Positions 8,474 to 18,028 are shown, counted from the first letter of the stretch. The stretch is DNA of 64,000 nucleotides from an uncultured Blautia sp. (GCA_934364795.1 CAKRMK010000003.1:62001-126000); one strand, 5' to 3'. A program made the numbers and translations. Notes: generated from the letters alone by a model not told the origin.

Positions 8474-8502
8474 CGAACAATATTTTTCCGAATATTTGTT
8501 CG
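8474..8502. repeat. Operator-like repeat A (imperfect palindrome CGAACAA...TTTGTTCG)
   Basis: A 29-base imperfect palindrome starting CGAACAA and ending TTTGTTCG, with the centre TTTTTCCGAATA. It shares the CGAACA-TATTTT-CCGAA core with the copy at 8403-8428 and covers the upstream side of the same promoter. It does not have the 4-base spacing of the Firmicute LexA box. Confidence 0.5.
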
Positions 8503-8512
8503 TTTTTTTAGT

Positions 8513-8550
8513 AAAAAAATAACCAGGAACACGCTCCGATGCTCCCGGTT
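8513..8550 (-). terminator. Terminator of the lrgAB operon
   Basis: Minus strand: AACC...GGTT outer stem with a GGGAGC/GTTCC inner pairing (8550-8521) followed by TATTTTTTT (8520-8513). It lies about 100 bases after the lrgB stop. Nothing else coding is seen between 8345 and 8649. Confidence 0.75.
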
Positions 8551-8649
8551 TCAAAACATAAAAAAAAATTTCCGCAAAATATATTACTGTTTATAGAAAA
8601 TTTCTTTTTCAACAGACTTTAAGCATATTTCATACTTTCCACACCACAA

Positions 8650-9342
8650 TCACATAAATCCTGCAAATACTGACGCAGTAATAACTGTAAGAAGTCCTGC
8701 AACCGCAATGGCAAGACTGCTCATAGCACCTTCCACAGGTCCCATTTCCATGGCTTTGGAGGTACCAATGGCATGGGCAGAAGTTCCAAGTGCAAGCCCC
8801 TTTGCAATAGGCTCCTCAATTTTCGCAACCTTGCATACGCCCTCTGCGATCACATTTCCCAGTACTCCGGTAATAATGATAACGGCAACTGTAATTGTGA
8901 CCAGACCACCAAGCTCTTCTGAAACACCCATTCCAATAGCAGTAGTAATAGACTTTGGAAGCAGGGTAACATATTCCGCATGAGAAAGTCTGAATAGTTT
9001 TGCAAAAATGAAAACACTTACCATACTTGCCAGAACTCCTGAAACAATTCCGATAATAACTGCCTTCAGATTTTTGCGGAGCAAAGTAAGCTGTCTGTAA
9101 AGTGGCACTGCAAGGCATACTGTTGCCGGGGTAAGCAGATAACTGATATATTTTCCACCGGCATTGTAGGTTTTATAGTCCACCTGCAAAAGCTGAAGCA
9201 CACCCATTACACACAAAATTGCAATTAAAAGTGGATTAAATAGTGCCATTTTAAATTTTTTCTTAAGTAAAAGACCGATCTCATATCCGATCAGACTTAA
9301 TGCAGCCCCAAAAAACAGGGAATTTTCGATAAAAGACATCAT
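8650..9342 (-). CDS. lrgB: LrgB/CidB-family membrane protein
   Basis: The 230-residue polytopic protein shows LrgB features: the IGYEIGLLLKKK start, an SVTTAIGM-like PKSITTAIGMGVSEELGG motif, and GTSAHAIGTSKAMEMG near the C-terminus. The family acts with LrgA in the membrane in control of murein hydrolase activity or in pyruvate/glycolate export. The start ATG 9342 overlaps the lrgA stop by 4 bases (ATGA) with a GAGGAAAG RBS. Confidence 0.93.
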   Translation of the reverse strand: MMSFIENSLFFGAALSLIGYEIGLLLKKKFKMALFNPLLIAILCVMGVLQLLQVDYKTYNAGGKYISYLLTPATVCLAVPLYRQLTLLRKNLKAVIIGIVSGVLASMVSVFIFAKLFRLSHAEYVTLLPKSITTAIGMGVSEELGGLVTITVAVIIITGVLGNVIAEGVCKVAKIEEPIAKGLALGTSAHAIGTSKAMEMGPVEGAMSSLAIAVAGLLTVITASVFAGFM

Positions 9343-9701
9343 TTCTTCTCTTTCCTCCTGTCTTTTCGGATTACAAACTGGGTACTGCGCCCTGTGACAA
9401 CCATGACAATTACAGTTGTCAGTGCCGTAATAATTGCCACCGGCATCCAGATAGACTGCAGATCTCCCCATGCCTCCAAAAGACCAACACCTGCAGGCAC
9501 AAACATCACTGGCATAATCTCAACCAGAAAATCTGCTGCATCTTCTACCTGTTCCAGTTTCAAAATACCACTGGTCAGAGTTCCTAGCATCAGAACAAGT
9601 CCATACACACTTGCCGGTACTGGAAGGGGCAGCAAAATATGCAAGCCCTCGCCCAACGCTGATATCAGCAGAATAATACAAAATTGCCTAAGATACTTCA
9701 A
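9339..9701 (-). CDS. lrgA: LrgA/CidA-family holin-like membrane protein
   Basis: The 120-residue, four-helix protein has the LPLPVPASVYGLVLM motif typical of LrgA/CidA (residues 25-39) and FVPAGVGLLE. It partners with LrgB. Its start overlaps the upstream gene by 4 bases and its stop overlaps lrgB by 4 bases, so all three are translationally coupled. Confidence 0.93.
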   Translation of the reverse strand: MKYLRQFCIILLISALGEGLHILLPLPVPASVYGLVLMLGTLTSGILKLEQVEDAADFLVEIMPVMFVPAGVGLLEAWGDLQSIWMPVAIITALTTVIVMVVTGRSTQFVIRKDRRKEKK

Positions 9702-10174
9702 TTTCCATCATCCTCCCCGTTGTCTCCACTAAGAAGTCCGTTTGCAATTTCCAGATATGGCTGTAATTCCTCCAAAGCAGCTCTTCCATTCCGTTTCATT
9801 TTCGTGACACCCGGATATGTGGCTGGTATGGATCTGGTCATGATTCCGTCACCATAAATTTTTACCATATCTCCGTTTTCCAAAGTATCTCCGGAAATAA
9901 GTTTATCATTTCTGTTATAAATTCCCTCTTTTGGAATGTCTGCCTTGAAGACTGTTTTTTTATCCATATCAACGAATACCATTTCTTTCAGTACATCCCC
10001 GGCTTCTACATAGATAGCACGAATGGCTTCTTTCTCCAGGCGTGCCTCTTCTAGTTTATCTTTTTCAGCCTGTTTGGCAACAAGATTCCAGAAAGATCCA
10101 CCCACTACGCCAAAAATCACTAAAAGAATGATAATTCCTACAATGAATTTCACATCGATTTCTTTTTTCTCCAC
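9698..10174 (-). CDS. Membrane-anchored small protein coupled to lrgAB
   Basis: The 158-residue protein has one N-terminal transmembrane helix (residues 10-30), then a charged helix, then a beta-rich outer domain with GDTLENGDMVKIYGDGIMTRSIPATYPG, reminiscent of the YobA/DUF3221 OB-like fold (recall, low certainty). The ATGA overlap with lrgA means it is the first gene of a three-gene operon. Its presence suggests an accessory, extracytoplasmic subunit or sensor for LrgAB (inference). Confidence 0.8.
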   Translation of the reverse strand: MEKKEIDVKFIVGIIILLVIFGVVGGSFWNLVAKQAEKDKLEEARLEKEAIRAIYVEAGDVLKEMVFVDMDKKTVFKADIPKEGIYNRNDKLISGDTLENGDMVKIYGDGIMTRSIPATYPGVTKMKRNGRAALEELQPYLEIANGLLSGDNGEDDGN

Positions 10175-10214
10175 TGCAAATCCTCATTTCTTTCATGGCT
10201 TTTTCTTCTGACCC

Positions 10215-10242
10215 ATTATACCTTATACAGAAAAAAATGCAA
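10215..10242 (-). promoter_or_regulatory. Promoter of the lrgAB operon
   Basis: Minus strand TTGCAT (10242-10237), 16-base T-rich spacer, TATAAT (10220-10215), 41 bases before the start codon. The -10 box is perfect; the -35 box is weak. Confidence 0.55.
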
Positions 10243-10268
10243 TGCTCGCTTTTTACAATTTTTAATTC

Positions 10269-10730
10269 TTAAAAAACAATTTTTTCTACAGATATATTTT
10301 CATTTTCTACAGTCATAACCGCCATGGTTACAGCGCCGCCGAACCTGCTTCTTCCACAGCTTCCCGGATTCAGCCACAGCCTTCCGTCAATTTTTTCACA
10401 TGCATATTTGTGGCTGTGTCCATAAATGACCACCTGGGTATCACCTAATTCCCAGGCAACATCCTTTTTATCATGTACCATAAAAAATTTTATATTTCCG
10501 ATAGTAAAATTTAAACTTCTTCTTAAATTCTGTGCCCAGTAACCATCATTATTTCCGCGTACCACATAAATAAAACCAAGGAGGCGCAGTTCGTCCAGAA
10601 TCTCCGGCGTATCCACATCTCCTGCATGTAGAATATAATCACATTTTTTCAGAATCTCTGTAACTTCTGATCGTAAAAGTCCATGTGTATCTGAAATAAT
10701 TCCTATTTTTATAGTTTGCTTTTTCTCCAT
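10269..10730 (-). CDS. YfcE/MJ0936-type metallophosphoesterase
   Basis: The 153-residue protein carries the five calcineurin-like metal motifs: GIISDTHG (12-19), HAGDVD, RGNND, a VHDKK segment and YGHSHK. Small members of this family hydrolyse phosphodiesters and act as cytoplasmic phosphodiesterases. The RBS is AAGGAA. A degenerate copy of the dispersed repeat lies just upstream (10745-10801). Confidence 0.92.
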   Translation of the reverse strand: MEKKQTIKIGIISDTHGLLRSEVTEILKKCDYILHAGDVDTPEILDELRLLGFIYVVRGNNDGYWAQNLRRSLNFTIGNIKFFMVHDKKDVAWELGDTQVVIYGHSHKYACEKIDGRLWLNPGSCGRSRFGGAVTMAVMTVENENISVEKIVF

Positions 10731-10744
10731 AACTGATTCCTTCT

Positions 10745-10801
10745 ATAAGATGTACGTTACAATTTGTGGAAAGTAAGAATGATTTTTCAACCATGCACTA
10801 C
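10745..10801. repeat. Degenerate copy of the dispersed repeat
   Basis: AAGATGTACGTTACAATTTG and GAATGATTTTTCAA match two internal blocks and the end of the full element at 26415-26578, with the middle missing. It lies between the phosphoesterase and endonuclease Q genes. Confidence 0.6.
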
Positions 10802-10807
10802 AGCGTA

Positions 10808-12043
10808 TTAAATATCTTCAAGAAACCTTATTTTACCATACTCTCCGTCAAACCCAGGCTCTCTCATGACCTTACCGTCACGCAGATTTTTTATTCCCTG
10901 CGCCACTCTGAAATCACCCGCTTTTTCAATGTCTTCCATTGGAATTTCTCTTAATATTTCAAATTCATTTCCCAGCTTTTGAAGCATTTTTTCATATTCT
11001 CCGGTAACTGTTTTGGTATTTACGGACTTTTCTACACAGACTGAAATCACTTCTGGAAGAGGAACTATACTCTCGAAATGTCTGGCATTTTTTCCTGAAA
11101 AACCAGCCTTTCGGTCTGCCAGTTCCATAATTCTATGATCTACACCCATAGTCAGTTTTTTCCCACACACAGGACATTTTCCATTGTACTTCTTGGCCTC
11201 TTCCGGACTTAAACAAACATGGCATTTCCGATGTCCGTCGTAGTGATATTTCCCCTCTTCTGGAAAAAATTCCAGTGTTCCTTCCAGCCCTTTTCCATAT
11301 TGAATAGCTTCATAAAGTCCTCTGTACGATACTTCAATATCCAGAAGATTTGCCTCTCTTCCCAGCTTGGAAGGAGAATGTGCATCAGAATTTGAAATAA
11401 GATTCAGTCTATCCAGAGCTGATAAACGCCAGTTCATAGGTGGATCTGAAGATAATCCTGTCTCTACAGCATGAACATATGGAGTCAGATCTTCAAAACA
11501 TTCTTCCATAGTGTCAAAACCTGAAGCTGCCCCAAATAATCCAAAATGCGGCGTCCAGATATGTGCCGGAACCAACATTCCAGAAGGACATATCTCCAGC
11601 ATAATTTCCAGTAAGTCATGACAATCCAGCCCGAGAATTGGCCTTCCATCAGAATGAATGTTTCCAATCTGTTCCAGCTTTCCTGCTATTTTATCTGCTG
11701 CCTCAAGCCCTGGCAAAAGCAGTACGTTGTGCACTTTCCGGCATTTTCCATTTTTCTTGTAAATAGAACTGATTTCTCCGGTTATCACAAATCGTGGAGC
11801 CATTTGAGGAAGTGTTTTCGCTTCTTCCAGTACATATTCTTCCCTTAAACGATAGAATCCATCTTCTGCCGGAACCAGTTTTTCTTTTAATTCTTCACGC
11901 CACGCAGGATGAGTGAAATCACCTGTTCCAATCAGTGAAATTCCTTTTTTTCGTGCCCATAAATCCAGATATTCCGGTGTTCCAAGCTTGCTTGTAGCCA
12001 TCGAATAACGGGAATGAATGTGCAGATCTGCTATTAATTTCAA
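10808..12043 (-). CDS. Endonuclease Q-type PHP-domain DNA repair nuclease
   Basis: The 411-residue protein starts with a PHP domain (ADLHIHSRYS at 4-13, GTGDFTHP, PAHIWTP, SNSDAHS) and has a C-terminal zinc-finger-like C-x2-C...C-x2-C segment (CHVC...CPVC), the layout of EndoQ, which nicks 5' of deaminated bases such as uracil and hypoxanthine. The start codon is TTG 12043, behind GGAG at 9 bases, and no nearby ATG fits. It lies 28 bases downstream of the GH5 stop codon side and may be part of the same transcript. Confidence 0.85.
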   Translation of the reverse strand: MKLIADLHIHSRYSMATSKLGTPEYLDLWARKKGISLIGTGDFTHPAWREELKEKLVPAEDGFYRLREEYVLEEAKTLPQMAPRFVITGEISSIYKKNGKCRKVHNVLLLPGLEAADKIAGKLEQIGNIHSDGRPILGLDCHDLLEIMLEICPSGMLVPAHIWTPHFGLFGAASGFDTMEECFEDLTPYVHAVETGLSSDPPMNWRLSALDRLNLISNSDAHSPSKLGREANLLDIEVSYRGLYEAIQYGKGLEGTLEFFPEEGKYHYDGHRKCHVCLSPEEAKKYNGKCPVCGKKLTMGVDHRIMELADRKAGFSGKNARHFESIVPLPEVISVCVEKSVNTKTVTGEYEKMLQKLGNEFEILREIPMEDIEKAGDFRVAQGIKNLRDGKVMREPGFDGEYGKIRFLEDI

Positions 12044-12071
12044 TTATTTTTACTCCAGTTCTTTATAATTT

Positions 12072-13073
12072 TCAGTGTTTCTTTTTATACCAGTTTATAA
12101 TCCATTTTCCTGCATCTGTCAGATTTCTGGAAGTCCATTTACCGGTACTGTTACAGTCTGGTTTGATAAAAGAAGAACTCTCACTTTTATTAGAAAGATT
12201 CCAGGCAACATAGCTTATTTTGTTTTTGTCCAGAAAACGAAGCCATTCTTTTGCCTCTTCCTTATCCAGATTTCCATTTCCAGAAGCATCACAAATACTG
12301 AATTCTGACACAAATAAAGGAAGTCCCTTATCCAAAGCTGACTGTGCTTTATCGCGCAACCATTGCTTGTGGGTTGCAGCATAAAAATGTAGTGTATACA
12401 TTACATTTTTCCTGTATTTTTTACTTATTGGAGACAGAGCAGTCTGTTCTACATCCTGGGACCAATTGGGTGTTCCTACCAGAATCACTGCTTTTTTATC
12501 ATAGATACGGATACCTTTTATTATTTTTTCCGCATATTTTTTTATGGTATTCCAGTCCGTTCCTCCATTTGGCTCATTGCAGATTTCATAAATTACATTG
12601 GTATTGTTTTTATATTTTTTTGCCATTTTTTTGAAAAATCTTAAAGCCTGCGCCTGGTTTTGTTCCGGATTTCCATCGCTTAATATATGCCAGTCTATAA
12701 TCACATACATTCCTGCTTTTGTGGCATATTTTACCCCGTTATCAATACAATTTTCCAGTTTTTTCTGATTCTCTTTATCACCTGTACAATAGCCGTTATA
12801 TTCTGCTGTATACATGGCAAGCCGCACAGTATTGACTTTCCAGTTCTTTTTCATAAAGGTAAATGCACTCTGATTTACATACTCTGGGAACCAGGATAAA
12901 CCGTGAGTACTTATACCACGCAGCTGAACTGTTTTTCCTTTACTGTTCACAAGTTTTGTTCCTTTTACCTGCAGTCTTGGCAACTTTGAAGCGGCTGATA
13001 CCGGTACACAACATACCAAAATGAGAAACAATATCAGACATAAACCTGCTTTTTTTCTTTGATCTTTTTTCAT
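12072..13073 (-). CDS. Secreted glycoside hydrolase family 5 (endoglucanase-like)
   Basis: I place the start at ATG 13073 (AAGGAAGGGG RBS) because it gives a clean signal peptide (residues 1-27, ending VSAAS). The mature part is a single GH5 barrel: RLAMYTAEYN, the acid/base Glu167 in IYEICNEPNG, HFYAATH, and the nucleophile Glu257 in LFVSEFS. These motifs match subfamily 2 beta-1,4-endoglucanases. There is no carbohydrate-binding module or surface anchor, so it should be freely secreted. It cleaves beta-1,4 glucan (family knowledge). It follows the metallopeptidase gene by 58 bases. Confidence 0.9.
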   Translation of the reverse strand: MKKDQRKKAGLCLILFLILVCCVPVSAASKLPRLQVKGTKLVNSKGKTVQLRGISTHGLSWFPEYVNQSAFTFMKKNWKVNTVRLAMYTAEYNGYCTGDKENQKKLENCIDNGVKYATKAGMYVIIDWHILSDGNPEQNQAQALRFFKKMAKKYKNNTNVIYEICNEPNGGTDWNTIKKYAEKIIKGIRIYDKKAVILVGTPNWSQDVEQTALSPISKKYRKNVMYTLHFYAATHKQWLRDKAQSALDKGLPLFVSEFSICDASGNGNLDKEEAKEWLRFLDKNKISYVAWNLSNKSESSSFIKPDCNSTGKWTSRNLTDAGKWIINWYKKKH

Positions 13074-13131
13074 ACAAGCCCCTTCCTTTCTGAAAAATAT
13101 ATAAGTCTCCATTACTCTTGTATCACTCTTC

Positions 13132-13695
13132 TCAAACCATCTCCATAAGTTTCCAGCCATTCTCTTTCAGCCACTTTTTCTGTTCTCTGTAGTCTGGAAG
13201 AACAGCTTCTACTTCCTTCCAGAACGCCTGGGAATGGTTCATTTCTTTCCGATGGCACAGCTCATGTACTACTACATAATCCAGTACCGGTGCAGGTGCA
13301 AGAATCAGCAGCCAGTTAAAATTCAGATTTCCGTTTGCACTGCAGCTCCCCCACCTGGTCTTCTGCTGACGCAGGGTAATTCTTCCATAAGTAACCCCTG
13401 TTTTTTCTGCAAAAAAGACGACCCTTTCTGGAAATACCTTACATGCTTTTTGCTGTAGCTGTCTTTTTTCTTCTTCTGGGATCTGTTCTACACACTCTTT
13501 TTGCTGATTTCTTTTTTGGATTTTTTCCAGATTTTTCAGAATCCATCCCTGCTTTTCTTCCACAAATTTGCGGATTTTTGTCTCTGATAAACGAAGAGGA
13601 GCCCTGACCAGAATTTGCCCATCTGCTTTAATTTCAAGGCTCATGGTTTTTCTCCTGCTTCGAATGACCCGGTAGGAAATTTCATCACTTAGCAT
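13132..13695 (-). CDS. YgjP-like zinc metallopeptidase (DUF45)
   Basis: The 187-residue protein has the HELCHRKEMNHSQAFW zinc motif (HExxH plus a downstream His) near residue 143 and the RKTMSLEIKADGQILVRAP start typical of the YgjP/DUF45 family. The LRQQKTRWGSCSANGNLNFN block is also conserved. The role is poorly known; it is a cytoplasmic metal-dependent protease relative of SprT. The start overlaps the end of the HD-domain gene by 7 bases. Confidence 0.92.
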   Translation of the reverse strand: MLSDEISYRVIRSRRKTMSLEIKADGQILVRAPLRLSETKIRKFVEEKQGWILKNLEKIQKRNQQKECVEQIPEEEKRQLQQKACKVFPERVVFFAEKTGVTYGRITLRQQKTRWGSCSANGNLNFNWLLILAPAPVLDYVVVHELCHRKEMNHSQAFWKEVEAVLPDYREQKKWLKENGWKLMEMV

Positions 13696-14468
13696 AAAAT
13701 TTTCTCCATATAATCATTCATTTGCTGTTCCAGGATCTCCATCTTTACTTTTGTGTCTTCATCCTTGTAATCCAGCCTTCGGATTATTCTGGAAATATAA
13801 TTTTCTTCTTTCATGATCTGCCAGGTTTCTTTAAAATTCAGGTCATAATATTGTGCCACGTAAGATACCCAGTAATCCACTGATGTAACACGGTCTGGTG
13901 ATAAAACAGCCTCTTTTTTCACACAGGATTCCCATACCTTCGGAGATATTTTACCCTCTCCTGCCCGTTCTTTAGACACACCGATCATTGCTTCTACCGA
14001 AGCATCCAGCTTCACCCTGCAATTGTCAAGTTTATCTGCATCCCGGATCATTTTTGCATGAAAAAGAGTTCTTTCATCCTGAATTCCCTCCAGTTTAAAA
14101 TCGCTGTGTTTTGCTATTGCAGTATGAATAATATCATCATATTTTCTCTCCGGTAAAAATCGCCGGATCATAGGATCTGGTCCATCAAAAAGCAACTGTG
14201 CCCCAAAAGTAGCATGATCCATAGTATCCGGAGAAAAGCTGTCATACAGCCGCAGCTGCTCAAACCTTCCAATATCATGAAGCAATGCAATCAGCTCTGC
14301 AAGCTGCTGGTCCTCTTCATTTAAGCTCATTCTATGTCCGATTTCACGGGCACTTTTTACTACTCCATAGGTATGGATAATCTTTAATTTTATCTTTTCA
14401 TCTTCTCTGTCATATTCATTCAGATACTCTTCAAAAATGGCTTTTGCCTGTTTAAAATCTATATTCAT
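13689..14468 (-). CDS. HD-domain metal-dependent phosphohydrolase
   Basis: The 259-residue protein has an HD motif LLHDIGRFEQ (residues 67-76) with a preceding His (IIHTYG) and a following AIAKHSDF and RDADKLD, the full HD-domain ligand set. It should hydrolyse a phosphate ester or nucleotide; the substrate is unknown. It starts the operon HD-metallopeptidase-GH5. RBS GGAGAG at 14474-14479. Confidence 0.9.
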   Translation of the reverse strand: MNIDFKQAKAIFEEYLNEYDREDEKIKLKIIHTYGVVKSAREIGHRMSLNEEDQQLAELIALLHDIGRFEQLRLYDSFSPDTMDHATFGAQLLFDGPDPMIRRFLPERKYDDIIHTAIAKHSDFKLEGIQDERTLFHAKMIRDADKLDNCRVKLDASVEAMIGVSKERAGEGKISPKVWESCVKKEAVLSPDRVTSVDYWVSYVAQYYDLNFKETWQIMKEENYISRIIRRLDYKDEDTKVKMEILEQQMNDYMEKILC

Positions 14469-14505
14469 AATACTCTCCTTTGCATGATGTTCCCAAGTTA
14501 TTCTT

Positions 14506-14534
14506 ATTATAAACCAGCTTTATTTCATTTCCAA
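14506..14534 (-). promoter_or_regulatory. Promoter of the HD-hydrolase operon
   Basis: Minus strand TTGGAA (14534-14529), 17-base spacer, TATAAT (14511-14506), 38 bases before the start codon. Confidence 0.7.
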
Positions 14535-14593
14535 TAGTCCCTGTATAATTTCCCACAAAATGGGTGCCTGCAGATTGCGGTATCCTGCGCCAC

Positions 14594-14622
14594 TTGCATC
14601 CCCTTCCCCTATAACGTATAAT
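14594..14622 (+). promoter_or_regulatory. Promoter of the AraC-type regulator gene
   Basis: TTGCAT (14594-14599), 17-base spacer, TATAAT (14617-14622), followed by AAAGGAGG and ATG 14669. A repeat-like remnant (CCCACAAAATGGGTGCCTGC at 14553-14572) lies upstream. Confidence 0.55.
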
Positions 14623-14668
14623 ACAAATCAACAGAAAATTTTAAATGATCTTACAAAAGGAGGCCGTC

Positions 14669-15571
14669 ATGGCAGAAAAAACAACCGGATTTTCACCATC
14701 ACCAAACGTAGATGAAACCATGAAGGAACTGGAAACTCACGGTTCTTTTGAGCTGCCAGTTGAAACATATACTGATAATTGTGAGATTTTCCGCTCTCTT
14801 TATAACCACTGGCACAAAGAAATGGAAATCATATGCATTGATCAGGGAAATGGCCTTGCCAGGCTGAACCGGGAAACTCTTCGCCTGAAAGAAGGCGATC
14901 TTCTTATCGTAAACAGCGGTGTTCTTCATGGCATTAAATCAGATTCCCGGCATATTTTATATTACAGAAGTGTTGTATTCGACCTTAGTTTTCTTGCTGG
15001 TCCGGCAGGCGATCTTTGCCAGGAAAAAGTAATTTCTATGCTTATGGAAAATCGAGCAGAATTTACTCATCTGATTACACCAGCCAATAAAAATTACCAG
15101 AATATATTTTATCTTTTCTGTCAGATTCATCAATGTCACAGGGACAAGCCCCCCTTCTATTATATGAAATTAAAAGGACTTTTTTATGGACTATTTTACG
15201 AAATGCTGGCGGGAAATTACATTATTACTACTGATGCAGAACAGAACAGGAATCTTTTATCTATAAAAAAAGTGCTGGATTATATCAGTGCCCATTACCG
15301 TGAACCACTTTCCGTAAAAGAATTATCTTCCCTGTCTAATTACAGCGAATTTTATTTTATGAAGCTTTTTAAACAATATACTGGAAAAACAGCAGCCGCC
15401 TATCTGAACGATTACAGGCTTGAGAAAGCAAAATCTCTTCTTCTGCATACAGATGTCTCCGTAACTGATATTGCATTGGATGTGGGATTTAACAATACCA
15501 GTTATTTTATAAAAAAGTTTCAGGAAGCCAACCAGTTATCTCCTCATAAATTTCGCAAAAAAATGTCATAA
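14669..15571 (+). CDS. AraC-family transcriptional regulator with cupin sensor
   Basis: I choose ATG 14669, behind AAAGGAGG, over ATG 14645. The 300-residue protein has an N-terminal cupin (HWHKEMEIICIDQGNG, then RLKEGDLLIVNSGVLHG) that binds a small ligand, and a C-terminal double HTH (VKELSSLSNYSEFYFMKLFK; DIALDVGFNNTSYFIKKF). The next gene is glycogen phosphorylase on the same strand, 91 bases on, which makes sugar control plausible, though the target is inferred. Confidence 0.93.
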   Translation: MAEKTTGFSPSPNVDETMKELETHGSFELPVETYTDNCEIFRSLYNHWHKEMEIICIDQGNGLARLNRETLRLKEGDLLIVNSGVLHGIKSDSRHILYYRSVVFDLSFLAGPAGDLCQEKVISMLMENRAEFTHLITPANKNYQNIFYLFCQIHQCHRDKPPFYYMKLKGLFYGLFYEMLAGNYIITTDAEQNRNLLSIKKVLDYISAHYREPLSVKELSSLSNYSEFYFMKLFKQYTGKTAAAYLNDYRLEKAKSLLLHTDVSVTDIALDVGFNNTSYFIKKFQEANQLSPHKFRKKMS

Positions 15572-15662
15572 CAGAACAGTTTTGTTGTATTTTTCTTTTA
15601 TCTGCATATGCTAATATAACACCATCAAATACAGATTCACCTGCTTTTGAAAGGAGAAAACT

Positions 15663-17921
15663 ATGGAAGCTTTAAAAACTATGATTCAGGACATGTTTCA
15701 CAAAGACTGTGCGGCATGTACAGACCAGGAAGTATATGAAGCACTTCTCACATATACAAAGAAACAGTTAGCAGCAAAAGGATACCATGATGGAAAGAAA
15801 AAAATCTATTACATTTCCGCAGAATTCCTTATTGGAAAGCTTCTTTCCAACAATCTGATTAACCTTGGAATCTATGATGAAGTTGCAGAATTTTTGAAAG
15901 AAAACGGAAAATCTCTTGCAGAAATTGAATCAGTAGAGCCAGAACCATCTCTTGGAAACGGCGGACTTGGACGTCTTGCTGCATGTTTTCTTGACTCCAT
16001 TGCAACCCTTGGACTTCCTGGCGAAGGTATCGGACTTAACTATCATCTTGGACTTTTCAAACAGGTTTTTGAGGACAACCTTCAGAACGAAATTCCTAAT
16101 CCATGGATCACTCCTGATTCCTGGCTTAGTGCTACAGATGTAACCTATATGGTTCCTTTCAGAGGTTTTTCCCTGAAATCAACTATGTACAATATTGATG
16201 TTGCAGGTTATGAAAATAAAGCAATCCGCCTTCGTCTTTTTGATATTGATCTGGCTGATGAAAGTATGGTTCACGATGGAATTACTTTCAATAAAAAAGA
16301 TATCCTGCACAACTTAACACTGTTCCTTTATCCGGATGACAGTGACGAAGATGGACGTAAGCTTCGTGTTTATCAGCAGTATTTTATGGTCAGCAATGCT
16401 GCACAGCTTATTCTGGATGAGGCAGTTTCCAAGGGAAGCAATCTTCACGACCTGGCAGATTATGCAGTTGTTCAGATCAACGATACTCATCCAAGTATGA
16501 TTATTCCTGAGTTTATCCGTCTTCTTGGAGAGCGTGGAATTGACTTCGATGAAGCTGCTGATATTGTTTCCCATGTATGTGCATACACAAACCACACTAT
16601 TCTTGCAGAGGCCCTTGAGAAATGGCCAATTCACTATCTGGAAGACATTGTTCCACAGCTTGTTCCTATTATCCGTAAACTGGATGAGAAGGTAAAAGCG
16701 AAATATCCAGCTGAAAATCTTGCTATTATTGACAGCAATAATCTGGTTCATATGGCACATATGGATATTCATTACGGATTCTCCATTAATGGTGTTGCAG
16801 CCCTGCATACAGAAATTCTGAAGAATTCCGAGCTTCACCAGTTTTATAAAATTTATCCTGAAAAATTCAATAATAAGACCAATGGTATTACCTTCCGCAG
16901 ATGGCTTATGTATTGCAACCAACCTCTTACCAAATATATTTCTTCCCTTATTGGCGATGGTTACAAGAAAAATGCTGATGAACTGAAGAAGCTTCTTGCT
17001 TACAAGGATGACCAGAAGGTTCTTGAGCAGCTTCTTAAAATTAAGGCTGATGCAAAGAAAATCTGCAAAGATTTTGTTCTTGAAAACACAGGGATTGAAA
17101 TTGATGAAAACAGCGTTTTTGATATCCAGATCAAGAGACTTCATGAGTACAAACGCCAGCAGTTAAATGCCCTGTATATTATCTACAAATATCTGGAAAT
17201 TAAGGGCGGAAAGAAGCCTGAAAGACCAATTACTTTTATCTTTGGTGCAAAAGCAGCTCCTGCATATTACATTGCAAAAGATATCATCCATCTGCTTCTG
17301 ACTTTGGAAACTCTGATCAAAAATGATCCAGATGTAGCTCCTTATATGAAGCTTGTTATGGTAGAAAACTACAACGTAAGTGCTGCAGAAAAACTGATTC
17401 CTGCCTGCGATATTTCCGAGCAGATTTCACTTGCATCCAAAGAAGCAAGTGGTACAGGAAACATGAAATTTATGCTCAATGGTGCTGTTACTCTTGGTAC
17501 CATGGACGGGGCAAATGTTGAAATCAGTGATCTGGTAGGCAAAGATAATATCTATATCTTTGGTGAATCCAGCGATGAAATCATCAAGCATTATGAGAAG
17601 ATGGATTACAACTCCCGTGCCATTTATGAGGGCGATCCTGATATTAAAAAATATGTTGATTTCATTGTCAGCGAGCCTATGTTAAAGCTTGGAAAAGAAG
17701 ATCATCTTAGAAACTTCTATAATGAGCTTCTGAACAAAGACTGGTTTATGACTTTACTGGATCTGAAAGACTATATCAAAGTAAAAGATCAGGTATTTGC
17801 AGATTATGAAGATCGTAACAGCTGGGCTAAAAAGATGCTTGTAAATATTGGAGAAGCCGGATTCTTCTCTTCTGACAGAACAATTGCACAGTATAACAAA
17901 GATATCTGGCATTTAAACTAA
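15663..17921 (+). CDS. glgP: Glycogen/maltodextrin phosphorylase
   Basis: The 752-residue cytoplasmic enzyme releases glucose-1-phosphate from alpha-1,4 glucans. Motifs: [17 protein letters not shown] (residues 98-114), the [13 protein letters not shown] active-site block, and the PLP lysine K602 within [13 protein letters not shown]. The length is shorter than the classical 800-840 residues, as in the clostridial short forms. RBS AAAGGAG. It ends 46 bases before a terminator hairpin, so it is probably monocistronic, possibly controlled by the AraC-type regulator upstream. Confidence 0.96.
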   Translation: MEALKTMIQDMFHKDCAACTDQEVYEALLTYTKKQLAAKGYHDGKKKIYYISAEFLIGKLLSNNLINLGIYDEVAEFLKENGKSLAEIESVEPEPSLGNGGLGRLAACFLDSIATLGLPGEGIGLNYHLGLFKQVFEDNLQNEIPNPWITPDSWLSATDVTYMVPFRGFSLKSTMYNIDVAGYENKAIRLRLFDIDLADESMVHDGITFNKKDILHNLTLFLYPDDSDEDGRKLRVYQQYFMVSNAAQLILDEAVSKGSNLHDLADYAVVQINDTHPSMIIPEFIRLLGERGIDFDEAADIVSHVCAYTNHTILAEALEKWPIHYLEDIVPQLVPIIRKLDEKVKAKYPAENLAIIDSNNLVHMAHMDIHYGFSINGVAALHTEILKNSELHQFYKIYPEKFNNKTNGITFRRWLMYCNQPLTKYISSLIGDGYKKNADELKKLLAYKDDQKVLEQLLKIKADAKKICKDFVLENTGIEIDENSVFDIQIKRLHEYKRQQLNALYIIYKYLEIKGGKKPERPITFIFGAKAAPAYYIAKDIIHLLLTLETLIKNDPDVAPYMKLVMVENYNVSAAEKLIPACDISEQISLASKEASGTGNMKFMLNGAVTLGTMDGANVEISDLVGKDNIYIFGESSDEIIKHYEKMDYNSRAIYEGDPDIKKYVDFIVSEPMLKLGKEDHLRNFYNELLNKDWFMTLLDLKDYIKVKDQVFADYEDRNSWAKKMLVNIGEAGFFSSDRTIAQYNKDIWHLN

Positions 17922-17967
17922 AGTAAAAAGTTCTCTTAAAAATATGCAATAAATTTGTAAAAAATAA

Positions 17968-18028
17968 AATTTGCCCGGACAGGGAATTCGCAGTAAGATG
18001 CGTTTTCCATCCGGGCAAATTAATTTTT
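17968..18028 (+). terminator. Terminator of glgP
   Basis: AATTTGCCCGGA / TCCGGGCAAATT 12-bp stem with additional inner pairing (AGGGAA/TTTTCC) and then AATTTTTAT. It accounts for most of the 302-base gap before nth; the rest is AT-rich with no other clear feature. Confidence 0.88.

Noticed and set aside
8403..8502. LexA (SOS) box
   Set aside because: CGAAC motifs are present, but the halves do not have the CGAAC-4-GTTCG spacing of the Firmicute LexA box, and the downstream genes are not SOS genes.
16314..17144. Long minus-strand open frame of 276 residues
   Set aside because: It is antisense to glycogen phosphorylase, which has clear motifs in the other strand; codon use and lack of RBS indicate a shadow.
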